From contig CASDQU010000086.1 of assembly GCA_949282835.1 (NCBI GenBank), positions 1-5,559 on the forward strand: 5,559 nt of DNA, in the 5' to 3' direction. Positions within the stretch are counted from its first letter, which is position 1, and every line of letters starts with the position of its first letter. The DNA comes from an uncultured Bacillota bacterium (lineage in GTDB: Bacteria > Bacillota > Clostridia > Christensenellales > UBA1242). Below the pieces are notes generated by a model, which made no database searches, had not been told where the DNA came from, and saw only the letters and a list, made by a program, of their open reading frames with translations. Made by a program: the position numbers and the translations under genes. Positions 1-5,559 of this stretch are shown one piece after another.

Positions 1-78
1 GTTAAGAAGCAAAATGGCTAAACATAAATGAAACTTAAACCGCGTGGCGGAGTAAAGACTAAAAATAGAATACAAAAG

Positions 79-115
79 TCGCGACAAAAGCCTTGCGCTT
101 TTCGTTTGGTCGCGA
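79..115. repeat. GC-rich interrupted inverted repeat
   Basis: The arms TCGCGAC (79-85) and GTCGCGA (109-115) pair perfectly. A second helix, AAAAGC (86-91) with GCTTTT (97-102), closes a five-base loop and leaves six bases (103-108) bulged. The stretch is clearly richer in CG than the rest of the window. It lies just left of the terminator hairpin at 141-170. It could be a secondary terminator stem, part of a dispersed intergenic repeat, or an RNA fold. The pairing is visible; the role is unknown. Confidence 0.5.
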
Positions 116-117
116 GG

Positions 118-194
118 AGGAAAATTTTGAGCGAGAATGCAAAAAGTCGTCAAAGATTTGACGACTTTTTAGCCCGAGTGTAAAAAATTTTCCT
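118..194. repeat. 11-bp inverted repeat enclosing the terminator hairpin
   Basis: AGGAAAATTTT at 118-128 is the exact reverse complement of AAAATTTTCCT at 184-194. The right arm abuts the encoded CCA end of the tRNA gene. The two arms enclose the perfect hairpin at 141-170, so the whole stretch can fold as a nested structure. This resembles a compact palindromic intergenic element, but only one copy is in the window, so whether it is a repeated family cannot be seen here. Confidence 0.45.
141..170. terminator. Bidirectional intrinsic terminator
   Basis: AAAAAGTCGTCAAA (141-154) and TTTGACGACTTTTT (157-170) are exact reverse complements separated by two bases. The inner stem has a mixed GC core, and each strand ends in a run of five T. 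It therefore has the form of a rho-independent terminator in both directions. On the minus strand it lies 25 bases beyond the 3' end of the tRNA-Glu gene and is the natural end of that transcript. On the plus strand it could end any transcript entering from the left edge. Confidence 0.75.
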
Positions 195-269
195 TGGTAG
201 CCTCAAGGGGAATCGAACCCCTGATTCCGCCGTGAGAGGGCGGCGTCTTGACCGCTTGACCATGAGGCC
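195..269 (-). tRNA. tRNA-Glu (anticodon CUC)
   Basis: Read on the minus strand, the 75 bases fold as a full cloverleaf. The acceptor stem is GGCCTCA with TGAGGCT, including a G-U first pair. The D stem is GTC/GAC with an AAGCGGTCAA loop. The anticodon stem CCGCC/GGCGG carries the loop CTCTCAC, and the T stem AGGGG/CCCCT carries the loop TTCGATT. The discriminator is A and the CCA end is encoded (195-197). The anticodon CTC lies at 234-236 of the plus strand and reads GAG codons, so the tRNA carries glutamate. The CCGCC stem with a CTCTCAC-type loop is typical of bacterial tRNA-Glu. It has its own promoter (286-314) and a terminator downstream (141-170), so it is probably transcribed alone, divergently from the gene at 416. 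Confidence 0.96.
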
Positions 270-285
270 TTAATGATACTTTTCT

Positions 286-314
286 ATTCTAGCAAATTTT
301 TCTCTATTTTGCAA
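286..314 (-). promoter_or_regulatory. Sigma-A-type promoter of tRNA-Glu
   Basis: On the minus strand, TTGCAA (309-314) is followed by exactly 17 bases and then TAGAAT (286-291). The bases TGC directly before the -10 box make it an extended -10 promoter. Transcription would begin near 279, giving a leader of about ten bases before the mature tRNA end at 269, to be removed by RNase P. Confidence 0.8.
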
Positions 315-370
315 GCCTTTTAATAAATTTATTTGGTTAATTCAATAAATTAGTATGTGGTTAATTTATT

Positions 371-410
371 TTGAATTTTCTTCATATTTGTATATAATAA
401 TTATTAGGAG
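371..410 (+). promoter_or_regulatory. Promoter and ribosome binding site of the patatin operon
   Basis: TTGAAT (371-376), 16 bases, then TATAAT (393-398) form a good sigma-A-like promoter. The ribosome binding site AGGAG is at 406-410, five bases before the ATG at 416. If this promoter is used, transcription starts near 405 and the leader is only about ten bases, barely including the ribosome binding site. An AT-only inverted repeat, AATAAATTA (344-352) with TAATTTATT (362-370), sits just upstream and could be an operator. It is too AT-rich to weigh heavily. Confidence 0.6.
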
Positions 411-415
411 AATTT

Positions 416-1243
416 ATGTTTGGAAGAAAAATAAAAATTGGCGTAGCTTTTGGAGGGGGTGGAGCAAGAGGATTTACTCATCTTGGTGTGATAAAGGCTT
501 TTGAGGAGTTTGGTCTTAAGTTTGACTTTATTGCAGGAACAAGTGCGGGAAGTTTAGTAGGCGCTTTTTATGCTAATGGTTATGATTTTAAACAGATGTA
601 TGAAATAGTCAAAAATTTAAAAGAGAAAGATATTAGAAGAAGTTTGTTACCATTTACACCTTCAAAACTTGACGGCGTTGAAGAGATAGTTATTAGTCAC
701 CTTGGAGATATCAACATCGAAGATTTAAAAACTCCTTTTGCGGCTGTAGCTGTTGATATAAAATCAACCAAAGAGATAGTACTTGCCAAGGGGAATTTAA
801 CCAAAGCCATTCTTGGTAGTTGCGCTGTGCCAGGTGTTTTTCAGCCTGTTATATATGATGATATGATACTTTGTGATGGCGGTCTTCAAAATACCATACC
901 ATCTGATGTGCCAAGATATTTTGGCTGTGACTATGTTATAGCTGTTGATGTCAATAAATCTAGGACATATGGAACTGATAGCACCAAGATACTTGATGTT
1001 TTATCTTGTTCTATTCGCATACTTATGAAAAGTAATGCGGTTAGAGGGTATGTGGATGCCGATTTAGTTATTGCTCCAGAGACAAAAAGATTTAAGTCAA
1101 CAAAGACTGATGGTATGGAAGAAATGATTGAAGAAGGATACAAAGCGACTATAGATTTAATGCCAAAAATTTTAGCTATATTTAACAAAAAGCGAAAACA
1201 TAGAGCTAAAAGTGTACCAAGTGATGTGACTATAATAAGATAG
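416..1243 (+). CDS. Patatin-like phospholipase / serine acylhydrolase (RssA/YlbK-type)
   Basis: This protein (275 residues) is a patatin-family lipid acylhydrolase, which uses a Ser-Asp dyad to cleave acyl esters from phospholipids or related lipids. All family blocks are visible in order. The glycine-rich oxyanion loop GGGGARGFTHLG lies at 13-24 and the nucleophile elbow GTSAG at 41-45 (Ser43). The conserved segment SCAVPGVFQPV is at 135-145 and the DGG motif at 154-156 (Asp154). Length matches small bacterial single-domain members. No signal peptide or membrane helix is seen, so it is probably cytoplasmic or peripheral. The basic C-terminus (NKKRKHRAK near 257-265) could touch acidic membranes. 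The start is supported by AGGAG five bases upstream. The next gene begins two bases after the stop, so both are likely one operon. Family assignment is firm; the natural substrate is not known. Confidence 0.93.
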   Translation: MFGRKIKIGVAFGGGGARGFTHLGVIKAFEEFGLKFDFIAGTSAGSLVGAFYANGYDFKQMYEIVKNLKEKDIRRSLLPFTPSKLDGVEEIVISHLGDINIEDLKTPFAAVAVDIKSTKEIVLAKGNLTKAILGSCAVPGVFQPVIYDDMILCDGGLQNTIPSDVPRYFGCDYVIAVDVNKSRTYGTDSTKILDVLSCSIRILMKSNAVRGYVDADLVIAPETKRFKSTKTDGMEEMIEEGYKATIDLMPKILAIFNKKRKHRAKSVPSDVTIIR

Positions 1244-1245
1244 AA

Positions 1246-2349
1246 ATGAAAAATATAAAAAAATTAGATTTTTACAAAAGAAATGATTTTTGGATTAGGC
1301 TTAGCCTATCTATACTTTTTATTAGCATTTTTATAATTTTATTCTTTTATTGCGGTGGAACATATTATTTTATTGATACAAAAACTGTAGATAAATTTAT
1401 AGGCGACCAATTTCAACTTCATATCATAGATGTTGGGCAGGCTGATAGTATGCTACTTATTTTTCCAGATGACACCACTATGCTTATTGATGTGGGAAGC
1501 GAAGAGGAAGGTGAAAGGGTAGCTAGTTATGTGAAAAGAGTTTTAAAGCATGAAAAAATCGACAAACTCAATTATTTACTTTTATCTCATCAAGATGCTG
1601 ATCATATAGGAGGAGCGTGTGCTGTATTGAAAGAAATTAGTGTTGATACAGTTTTCAGGCCTAAAGTATATGCCAAAATTGAAGTAGAACTTGGTTTAAA
1701 TATAGAAGATTACAAAGTGCAAGAGTCGCAAATTTATAGTGATGTTATCAAGATGGCAATGGAAGAAGGATGTCAATTAATATTTAGTGAAAGAGGGCTT
1801 ACATATAATTTTGGAGGTTGCAATTTAGAATTTCTTTCGCCAGGCGAAGATAGCTACTCTAATTCCAATAATTATAGTGCGGTTGTGATGGCAACCTATC
1901 AAAGCAAAAAGATTTTGTTTATGGGTGATAGCGAGCAAATGATTGAGAGGGAACTTATTAATGAATATGGGGACTATTTAAAAGCCGACATCTTAAAAGT
2001 GGCACATCATGGTTCTGCTTCTTCTTCCTCAAAAGAGTTTATCAATTTAGTTAAACCTCAATATGCCATCATTTGTGCAAGAGCAAATGCAGATTTGCCT
2101 AATGCCTCAGTTTTAAATAATTTAAGTAGTGTAGGTTGCACAACTTTGTCAACAGCACTTGACGGCAGTTTTGCTTTTTCTATAGATGGCAATGAGATTG
2201 AATATAGTTATATTATCCCTCCAAGTGTAGACATAGCGCTTTTAATATCTATAACAGTTATGATATTAATTTTAACTTGGGAAATTAGATTTACAACAAA
2301 AAAATATAAGCCTAAAAAGATTGAATTGAAAGAAGATTTGAATGAATAG
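1246..2349 (+). CDS. Membrane-anchored metallo-beta-lactamase-fold protein, ComEC C-terminal type
   Basis: The protein has 367 residues. A basic N-terminus is followed by a hydrophobic helix (about 16-35). Next is an MBL domain of the ComEC/Rec2 type: HIIDVGQADS (59-68), the metal motif SHQDADHIGG (114-123; His115, Asp117, Asp119, His120), MGDSE with Asp228, and AHHGS (253-257). A second helix follows (about 323-345), and then a lysine-rich tail. The positive-inside rule places both ends in the cytoplasm and the MBL domain outside. In ComEC this domain is thought to act on DNA during uptake, but the multi-helix ComEC channel domain is absent here. The metal ligands look intact, so a hydrolase (nuclease or phosphodiesterase) is plausible; the substrate is unknown. 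The ATG lies two bases after the previous stop and has no good ribosome binding site, suggesting translational coupling to the patatin gene. Starts further in would remove the first helix or the HIIDVGQ strand. Confidence 0.85.
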   Translation: MKNIKKLDFYKRNDFWIRLSLSILFISIFIILFFYCGGTYYFIDTKTVDKFIGDQFQLHIIDVGQADSMLLIFPDDTTMLIDVGSEEEGERVASYVKRVLKHEKIDKLNYLLLSHQDADHIGGACAVLKEISVDTVFRPKVYAKIEVELGLNIEDYKVQESQIYSDVIKMAMEEGCQLIFSERGLTYNFGGCNLEFLSPGEDSYSNSNNYSAVVMATYQSKKILFMGDSEQMIERELINEYGDYLKADILKVAHHGSASSSSKEFINLVKPQYAIICARANADLPNASVLNNLSSVGCTTLSTALDGSFAFSIDGNEIEYSYIIPPSVDIALLISITVMILILTWEIRFTTKKYKPKKIELKEDLNE

Positions 2350-2500
2350 CCGCTTAAGCAAGATAATACAATAAACCGATAAAAAATAAAACAGCGAAAA
2401 ATTGTATTAATAATTGCAGCCTGTGAAAGTTATTGGGCAAAAGAAAAATTATTTAGTTAATTAATTGTAAAAAATAATAAAAATATGATAATATATCTAT
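2350..2500. other. Intergenic gap between the two operons
   Basis: This gap of 151 bases is very AT-rich and has no strong terminator for the upstream operon. TAATACAAT (2364-2372) and ATTGTATTA (2401-2409) form a nine-base inverted repeat with a 28-base spacer. A weaker stem pairs TTGC (2414-2417) with GCAA (2437-2440). Neither is followed by a convincing T run. The last 36 bases contain the promoter of the next operon. The upstream operon may therefore read through into the next one. Confidence 0.5.
2465..2494 (+). promoter_or_regulatory. Promoter of the pseudo-kinase/transketolase operon, probably leaderless
   Basis: TTGTAA (2465-2470), 18 bases, then TAATAT (2489-2494) with TG one base before it (2486-2487), an extended -10 form. 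The expected start of transcription is about 2500-2502, and the ATG of the next gene is at 2501. No ribosome binding site precedes that ATG; the sequence is only A and T apart from one C. The message would thus start at or within a base or two of its start codon. An alternative -10 (GATAAT, 2487-2492) leaves the same conclusion. Confidence 0.55.
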
Positions 2501-2965
2501 ATGAAAGCTGTAGATACTATTTTCAATATAGTTTTAGTTGCTTTAGACGATAAATTTTGCAAAAATGTTTCGTCTGCTTTGGCAAGTAAACTTGATATGT
2601 ATTGGGCTGATAGTCGAGAGCTTATCATTTATAACCTAATAGACCCTAAAAAGGTCCTTGATACTTGCGGACTTGAATATTATAAAAAGCAAGAGAAAAC
2701 TGTGATTGAAAATTGTTCGCAATATCGCGATACAGTTGTTTCTTTAAGCTTTGACCTTTTTAAAGAGTACCATGCTCTCTTTTCAAATTCCCTTATAATT
2801 TATCTTGAACTTAATAAGCCTTCACTTTCTTCATCACCAAGCAAGATAGCCTTCAATTCGCGAGATGAATTTTTAAATCAAAGTGTGGATATAAAAATAG
2901 AGCTTACCAAAAAATCAAAATTGCAAGCGATAAATCAAATATTAAATGTTTTAGGAGGACTATAA
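2501..2965 (+). CDS. Degenerate shikimate-kinase-like protein (probable pseudoenzyme)
   Basis: The protein has 154 residues, near the usual shikimate kinase length, and can be followed along that family without gaps in its first half. IVLVALDDKFCKNVSSALA (10-28) sits where the family has IVLIGFMGAGKTTVGKALA. The P-loop is lost: its glycines are replaced and the ATP-binding Lys position is Cys20. ADSRELI (36-42) replaces the DTDELI block, keeping Asp37 but with Arg39 at the second Asp. GLEYYKKQE (57-65) replaces GEEYFRxLE, with Lys62 for the shikimate-binding Arg. VVSLSFD (79-85) stands where the GGG motif should be. SLIIYLEL (97-104) matches the strand before the lid, and the C-terminal helix (139-151) is also recognisable. 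ATP-dependent phosphorylation of shikimate is thus unlikely. The frame is intact and the stop overlaps the transketolase start by one base (TAATG), so the gene is probably functional in another role. It has no ribosome binding site. Assignment rests on pattern matching by eye. Confidence 0.65.
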   Translation: MKAVDTIFNIVLVALDDKFCKNVSSALASKLDMYWADSRELIIYNLIDPKKVLDTCGLEYYKKQEKTVIENCSQYRDTVVSLSFDLFKEYHALFSNSLIIYLELNKPSLSSSPSKIAFNSRDEFLNQSVDIKIELTKKSKLQAINQILNVLGGL

Positions 2966-4923
2966 TGAATATTGCTGATAAAACTTTAAATTATGTAAAA
3001 TCGATAACTGCACAATCTATTTCAAAAGCGGGCAGCGGACATACTGGAGCTGCGTTAGGGGTAAGCGCAATTATGCTTGCTCTCTTTAAAGACCATTATA
3101 ATTTTGATGTGTCGGATACCGATTTTTTAAATAGAGATAGATTTATTCTCTCTGCTGGACATGCTTGCCCTGTATATTATACATTACTTTCTTTATTTGG
3201 CTTTGATTTGTCCTTGCAAGATTTAAAAAATTTGCGAGTTTTAGGGAGCAAAACTCCAGGGCATCCAGAATATCGTGTTACAGATGGAGTTGAGGTGACG
3301 ACTGGTCCTCTTGGTCAAGGCGTTGCTAATGCAGTTGGTATGGCTTTGGCATCTTCTATTATGGCGGAAAGATTTAATAGTATTGGTTTTCCTATAATAA
3401 ATAATTACACATATTGCCTTGCTGGTGATGGATGTCTTATGGAAGGAGTAGCTCAAGAAGCTTGTTCTCTTGCTGGAAATTTGGCATTAAATAAATTGAT
3501 ATTATTTTATGATTCAAATGATGTTACTATGGACGGCAATATCTCAATTTCTAACCGTGAAAATGTCGCTAAAAAGTTTAGGGCAATGGGTTGGAATGTA
3601 ATTAGATGTAAAAATGGCAATAGTTATAAGGCTTGCTCAAAAGCAATAGGTAGAGCAAAAAAGTTGGCAGGACCTACGATTATTATTTTTAAAACAACGA
3701 TAGGTATAGGCACAGAAAAAGAGGGCACATCCGCAGTACACGGGGTTGCTTTAAATAGCGAAGAATTAAAGGTATTTAATAGCAAACTTGGTGTATTTGA
3801 AAATTTTTATATTCCAAATGATGTGCGTGATTGGTGTATGGCGAGTTCGCGAAGAGGCAAATTAAATCATGAGACTTGGAACCAAGAACTTGCTGTTTAT
3901 GCAAATTCTAATCCTGAATTATATAAACAATTTATTGGATTTTTTGAAAAGAAAAAACTCGATTTAGATAAATTATCTAGAACTTTATATAAATATGAAG
4001 GACTAAGCGGCCGCGAAATTAACAAGATTATTCTAAATGAAATTGCGACTAAACTTCCTCAAATAGTTGGTGGTACTGCAGATGTAATGACCTCTACTGG
4101 AGCATACATTGAAAATGGCGGCAATTATAATTTTGCAAATAGAAGAGGAAGAAATATTCATTATGGCATAAGAGAGCATGCTATGGCGGCAATAACAAAC
4201 GGTATCAGTTTATATGAAGACTTTTTGCCATTCTGCGCTACATTCCTATCATTTTCAAATTATATGATGCCTGCAATAAGGTTGGCTGCTCTTATGAAGC
4301 TTAATGTTATCTATTACTTTACACATGACAGCCTATTGGTCGGTCAAGACGGGGTCACTCATCAGCCTATTGAACAAATTGCACAGTTAAGAGAGATATT
4401 AGGTTTAACAGTTGTAAGACCTTGTGATGGTAATGAACTTTTGGCTGCATATCAGATAGCTTTAACAGAAAATGGACCTTTGGCATTTATTCTATCAAAA
4501 CAGAAAATGGAGTTTACTGATGGTAAATTTAAGGAAGCGATGCAAGGTGGTTATATTATAAAAGCGGCAAAAAGAGATGCTCAAATTACTTTGATTGCCA
4601 GTGGTAGCGAGGTAATTGTAGCGCTAAGGGTAGCCGCAGAACTTTCTAAAAAGTATGATGTTGCAGTAGTTTCTATGCCTTCTACAGAAATATTTGACAG
4701 GCAAAGCACTAATTATAAAAACAAGATACTTCCTAAAGAGTCTTTTAAGGTGGCTATTGAGGCTTCTAATGACAATATTTGGTACAAATATGTTGGAGAA
4801 AATGGACTTGTAATTGGAATTAATGATTATCAAGGTAGTGGTGACGGCAAGCAAATTTACAATAAGGCAGGCTTTAACGAAAAAGAGATTATAAGAAAAA
4901 TAAATAGAAAATTCCAAAAATAA
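2965..4923 (+). CDS. tkt: Transketolase
   Basis: This is a full-length (652 residues) thiamine-diphosphate enzyme that moves two-carbon units between sugar phosphates in the non-oxidative pentose phosphate pathway. It supplies ribose 5-phosphate and erythrose 4-phosphate. Visible motifs are SGHTGAALG with His26, LSAGHA with His66, GSKTPGHPEY and TTGPLGQG. The cofactor motif GDGCLMEG is at 154-161 (Asp155), with the metal-ligand Asn185 in YDSNDVTMDG. His259 lies in VHG, the catalytic Glu404 in REH, and HDSLLVGQDGVTHQP carries His454, Asp462 and His466. The end fits the transketolase C-terminal domain (ASGSEV). Oddities are Lys512 in LSKQ, where the substrate-phosphate Arg of LSRQ is usual, Thr27 for the usual Pro, and AC for GS after His66. 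AGGAGG at 2953-2958, six bases upstream, is the strongest ribosome binding site of the window. Translation is also coupled to the preceding gene. Cytoplasmic. Confidence 0.95.
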   Translation: MNIADKTLNYVKSITAQSISKAGSGHTGAALGVSAIMLALFKDHYNFDVSDTDFLNRDRFILSAGHACPVYYTLLSLFGFDLSLQDLKNLRVLGSKTPGHPEYRVTDGVEVTTGPLGQGVANAVGMALASSIMAERFNSIGFPIINNYTYCLAGDGCLMEGVAQEACSLAGNLALNKLILFYDSNDVTMDGNISISNRENVAKKFRAMGWNVIRCKNGNSYKACSKAIGRAKKLAGPTIIIFKTTIGIGTEKEGTSAVHGVALNSEELKVFNSKLGVFENFYIPNDVRDWCMASSRRGKLNHETWNQELAVYANSNPELYKQFIGFFEKKKLDLDKLSRTLYKYEGLSGREINKIILNEIATKLPQIVGGTADVMTSTGAYIENGGNYNFANRRGRNIHYGIREHAMAAITNGISLYEDFLPFCATFLSFSNYMMPAIRLAALMKLNVIYYFTHDSLLVGQDGVTHQPIEQIAQLREILGLTVVRPCDGNELLAAYQIALTENGPLAFILSKQKMEFTDGKFKEAMQGGYIIKAAKRDAQITLIASGSEVIVALRVAAELSKKYDVAVVSMPSTEIFDRQSTNYKNKILPKESFKVAIEASNDNIWYKYVGENGLVIGINDYQGSGDGKQIYNKAGFNEKEIIRKINRKFQK

Positions 4924-4978
4924 AATCGACAAGACTAGTCAATTTATTATAAAATTTATTAAATAATTAAAATCATTA

Positions 4979-5016
4979 AAAAGCACTTCTCTGTATAATA
5001 TATAGAGAGGTGTTTT
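4979..5016 (+). promoter_or_regulatory. Hairpin combining possible terminator, -10 box and ribosome binding site
   Basis: AAAAGCACTTCTCT (4979-4992) pairs with AGAGAGGTGTTTT (5004-5016) over 13 base pairs, with one bulged G (4983) and one G-U pair. The 11-base loop contains TATAAT (4994-4999), a perfect -10 box, but no good -35 box lies at the right distance. The right arm contains GAGAGGTG (5005-5012), the ribosome binding site of the gene at 5017. In a transcript running on from transketolase, the stem followed by TTTT could act as a weak terminator or hide the binding site. A transcript starting from the -10 box would begin near 5006 and lack the hairpin. The pairing is seen; the mechanism is inferred. 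Confidence 0.5.
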
Positions 5017-5559
5017 ATGTATAATAAGAAAAGTATTGTTTTAAATGGTGTAGATAGTACTTCTCAAAGAGCGGTTTTAACTTTAGAGGAAGATGGAGAT
5101 ATCTTGAATGGTAGGGTGAGATTGTATAATTTTGCTACTCCTCCAAAAGGTATAATTAGTCTTGGTATTTATAGCGATGGTAAAGTGGTGAAAGCAGGTC
5201 TTACTCATACAAGCGGCATGCTCTATACATTTTTATGCCAAACTTCGACTATACCTAGCGATTTTTCTTGTGCAGTTGTAAATATAATAAATGGTGAGGC
5301 TAAGCCTATTTTATATGGTAGCAGCTTTAATAGTCCTTCTCAAGAAGAAATTTATGATAAAGTTATCACTTCGCTTTCTGGAGCAAGCTCAATGAGTGAG
5401 GTTGAAAAAGTACTGGACGACTATCAAATAGACTTTGATGATGACGAAAAGGAAGAGATAGAGAAAGAGATAGATAAATGTATGGAAGATTTAGATTGTG
5501 ACAGTTGCAAAGATTGTAAATATAAAAAGTACTATTTTTCAAATATCGCAAAATTAGAT
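5017..5559 (+). CDS. Unrecognised protein with acidic linker and cysteine cluster, 3' end missing
   Basis: The reading frame is open from ATG 5017 to the window edge, giving 181 residues without a stop, so the C-terminus is missing. I do not recognise the family. Residues about 5-104 alternate short polar and hydrophobic stretches (SIVLNG, RVRLYNF, GIISLGIYSDGK, SCAVVNI), suggesting a compact beta-rich domain. It is followed by a Ser-rich link (119-127) and a strongly acidic, probably helical stretch (134-160) with the repeat EEIEKEID. Four cysteines in the pattern C-x5-C-x2-C-x2-C (155, 161, 164, 167) lead into a Lys/Tyr-rich segment (168-174). The cluster could bind zinc or an iron-sulfur centre, or form disulfides. 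No signal peptide or membrane helix is seen in the visible part. The start is supported by GAGAGGTG (5005-5012) four bases upstream. It lies 93 bases after transketolase and probably has its own promoter. Confidence 0.8.
   Translation, partial: MYNKKSIVLNGVDSTSQRAVLTLEEDGDILNGRVRLYNFATPPKGIISLGIYSDGKVVKAGLTHTSGMLYTFLCQTSTIPSDFSCAVVNIINGEAKPILYGSSFNSPSQEEIYDKVITSLSGASSMSEVEKVLDDYQIDFDDDEKEEIEKEIDKCMEDLDCDSCKDCKYKKYYFSNIAKLD

Noticed and set aside
344..370. AT-only inverted repeat AATAAATTA/TAATTTATT between the divergent promoters
   Set aside because: With nine A-T pairs it is easily produced by composition; noted only as a possible operator under the promoter entry.
931..1188. Open frame of 85 codons on the minus strand inside the patatin gene
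   Set aside because: It lies wholly opposite a gene with clear family motifs, has no recognisable domain and no convincing start signals.
2342..2374. Ten-codon frame starting inside the MBL gene end (MNSRLSKIIQ)
   Set aside because: It is too short and has no ribosome binding site or recognisable content.
2762..2782. AAAGAG/CTCTTT hairpin followed by T inside the pseudo-kinase gene, resembling an attenuator
   Set aside because: The stem is only six pairs with two G-C pairs and a nine-base loop, expected by chance in AT-rich coding DNA.
3241..3456. Open frame of 71 codons on the minus strand inside transketolase
   Set aside because: It is antisense to conserved transketolase motifs, and its composition follows from the codons of the other strand.
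4624..4932. Open frame of 102 codons on the minus strand over the transketolase 3' end
   Set aside because: It is antisense to the C-terminal domain and reads as low-complexity hydrophobic sequence with no family signal.
4933..4940. Palindrome GACTAGTC after transketolase
   Set aside because: An eight-base palindrome without a partner site or flanking structure is not evidence of function.
5366..5551. Open frame of 61 codons on the minus strand inside the last gene
   Set aside because: Its serine-leucine run is the reverse of the GAGATAGAGAAAGAGATAG stretch that encodes the acidic repeat on the plus strand.

Overview
The window is AT-rich DNA (roughly one third G+C by eye). It carries Shine-Dalgarno sites of the AGGAG type, sigma-A-like promoters and tightly packed co-directional genes. 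The standard genetic code fits: Trp is TGG and no reading frame needs TGA read-through. Together with a CCA-encoding tRNA-Glu whose discriminator base is A, this suggests a low-GC Gram-positive bacterium (Bacillota, perhaps an uncultured clostridial lineage). That assignment is inference from style, not from a marker gene.

Layout. Positions 1-194 hold no clear gene but are full of inverted repeats, including a perfect hairpin with A and T flanks that can act as a bidirectional terminator. Positions 195-269 are a tRNA-Glu(CUC) on the minus strand with its own extended -10 promoter at 286-314. Divergent from it, a first operon (416-2349, plus strand) encodes a patatin-like serine acylhydrolase and, two bases later, a metallo-beta-lactamase-fold protein of the ComEC C-terminal type. 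The latter is anchored in the membrane by a helix at each end. After a 151-base gap, a second operon (2501-4923) encodes a 154-residue protein with the layout of shikimate kinase but without its catalytic motifs, overlapping by one base a complete transketolase. A final gene starts at 5017 and is still open at the window edge: an unrecognised protein with a beta-rich N-terminal part, an acidic linker and a four-cysteine cluster.

How the genes may work together. Transketolase is central to the non-oxidative pentose phosphate pathway and makes erythrose 4-phosphate, a precursor of the shikimate pathway. Its translational coupling to a dead-looking shikimate-kinase relative is the most interesting feature. 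The pseudo-kinase could be a ligand sensor or partner of transketolase, or a decaying paralogue. The patatin and membrane MBL pair may act at the envelope on lipids or nucleic acid, but no substrate can be read from the sequence. Two control regions deserve attention. The pseudo-kinase start codon sits where transcription should begin (a probable leaderless message). The last gene has its -10 box in the loop, and its ribosome binding site in the arm, of one hairpin.
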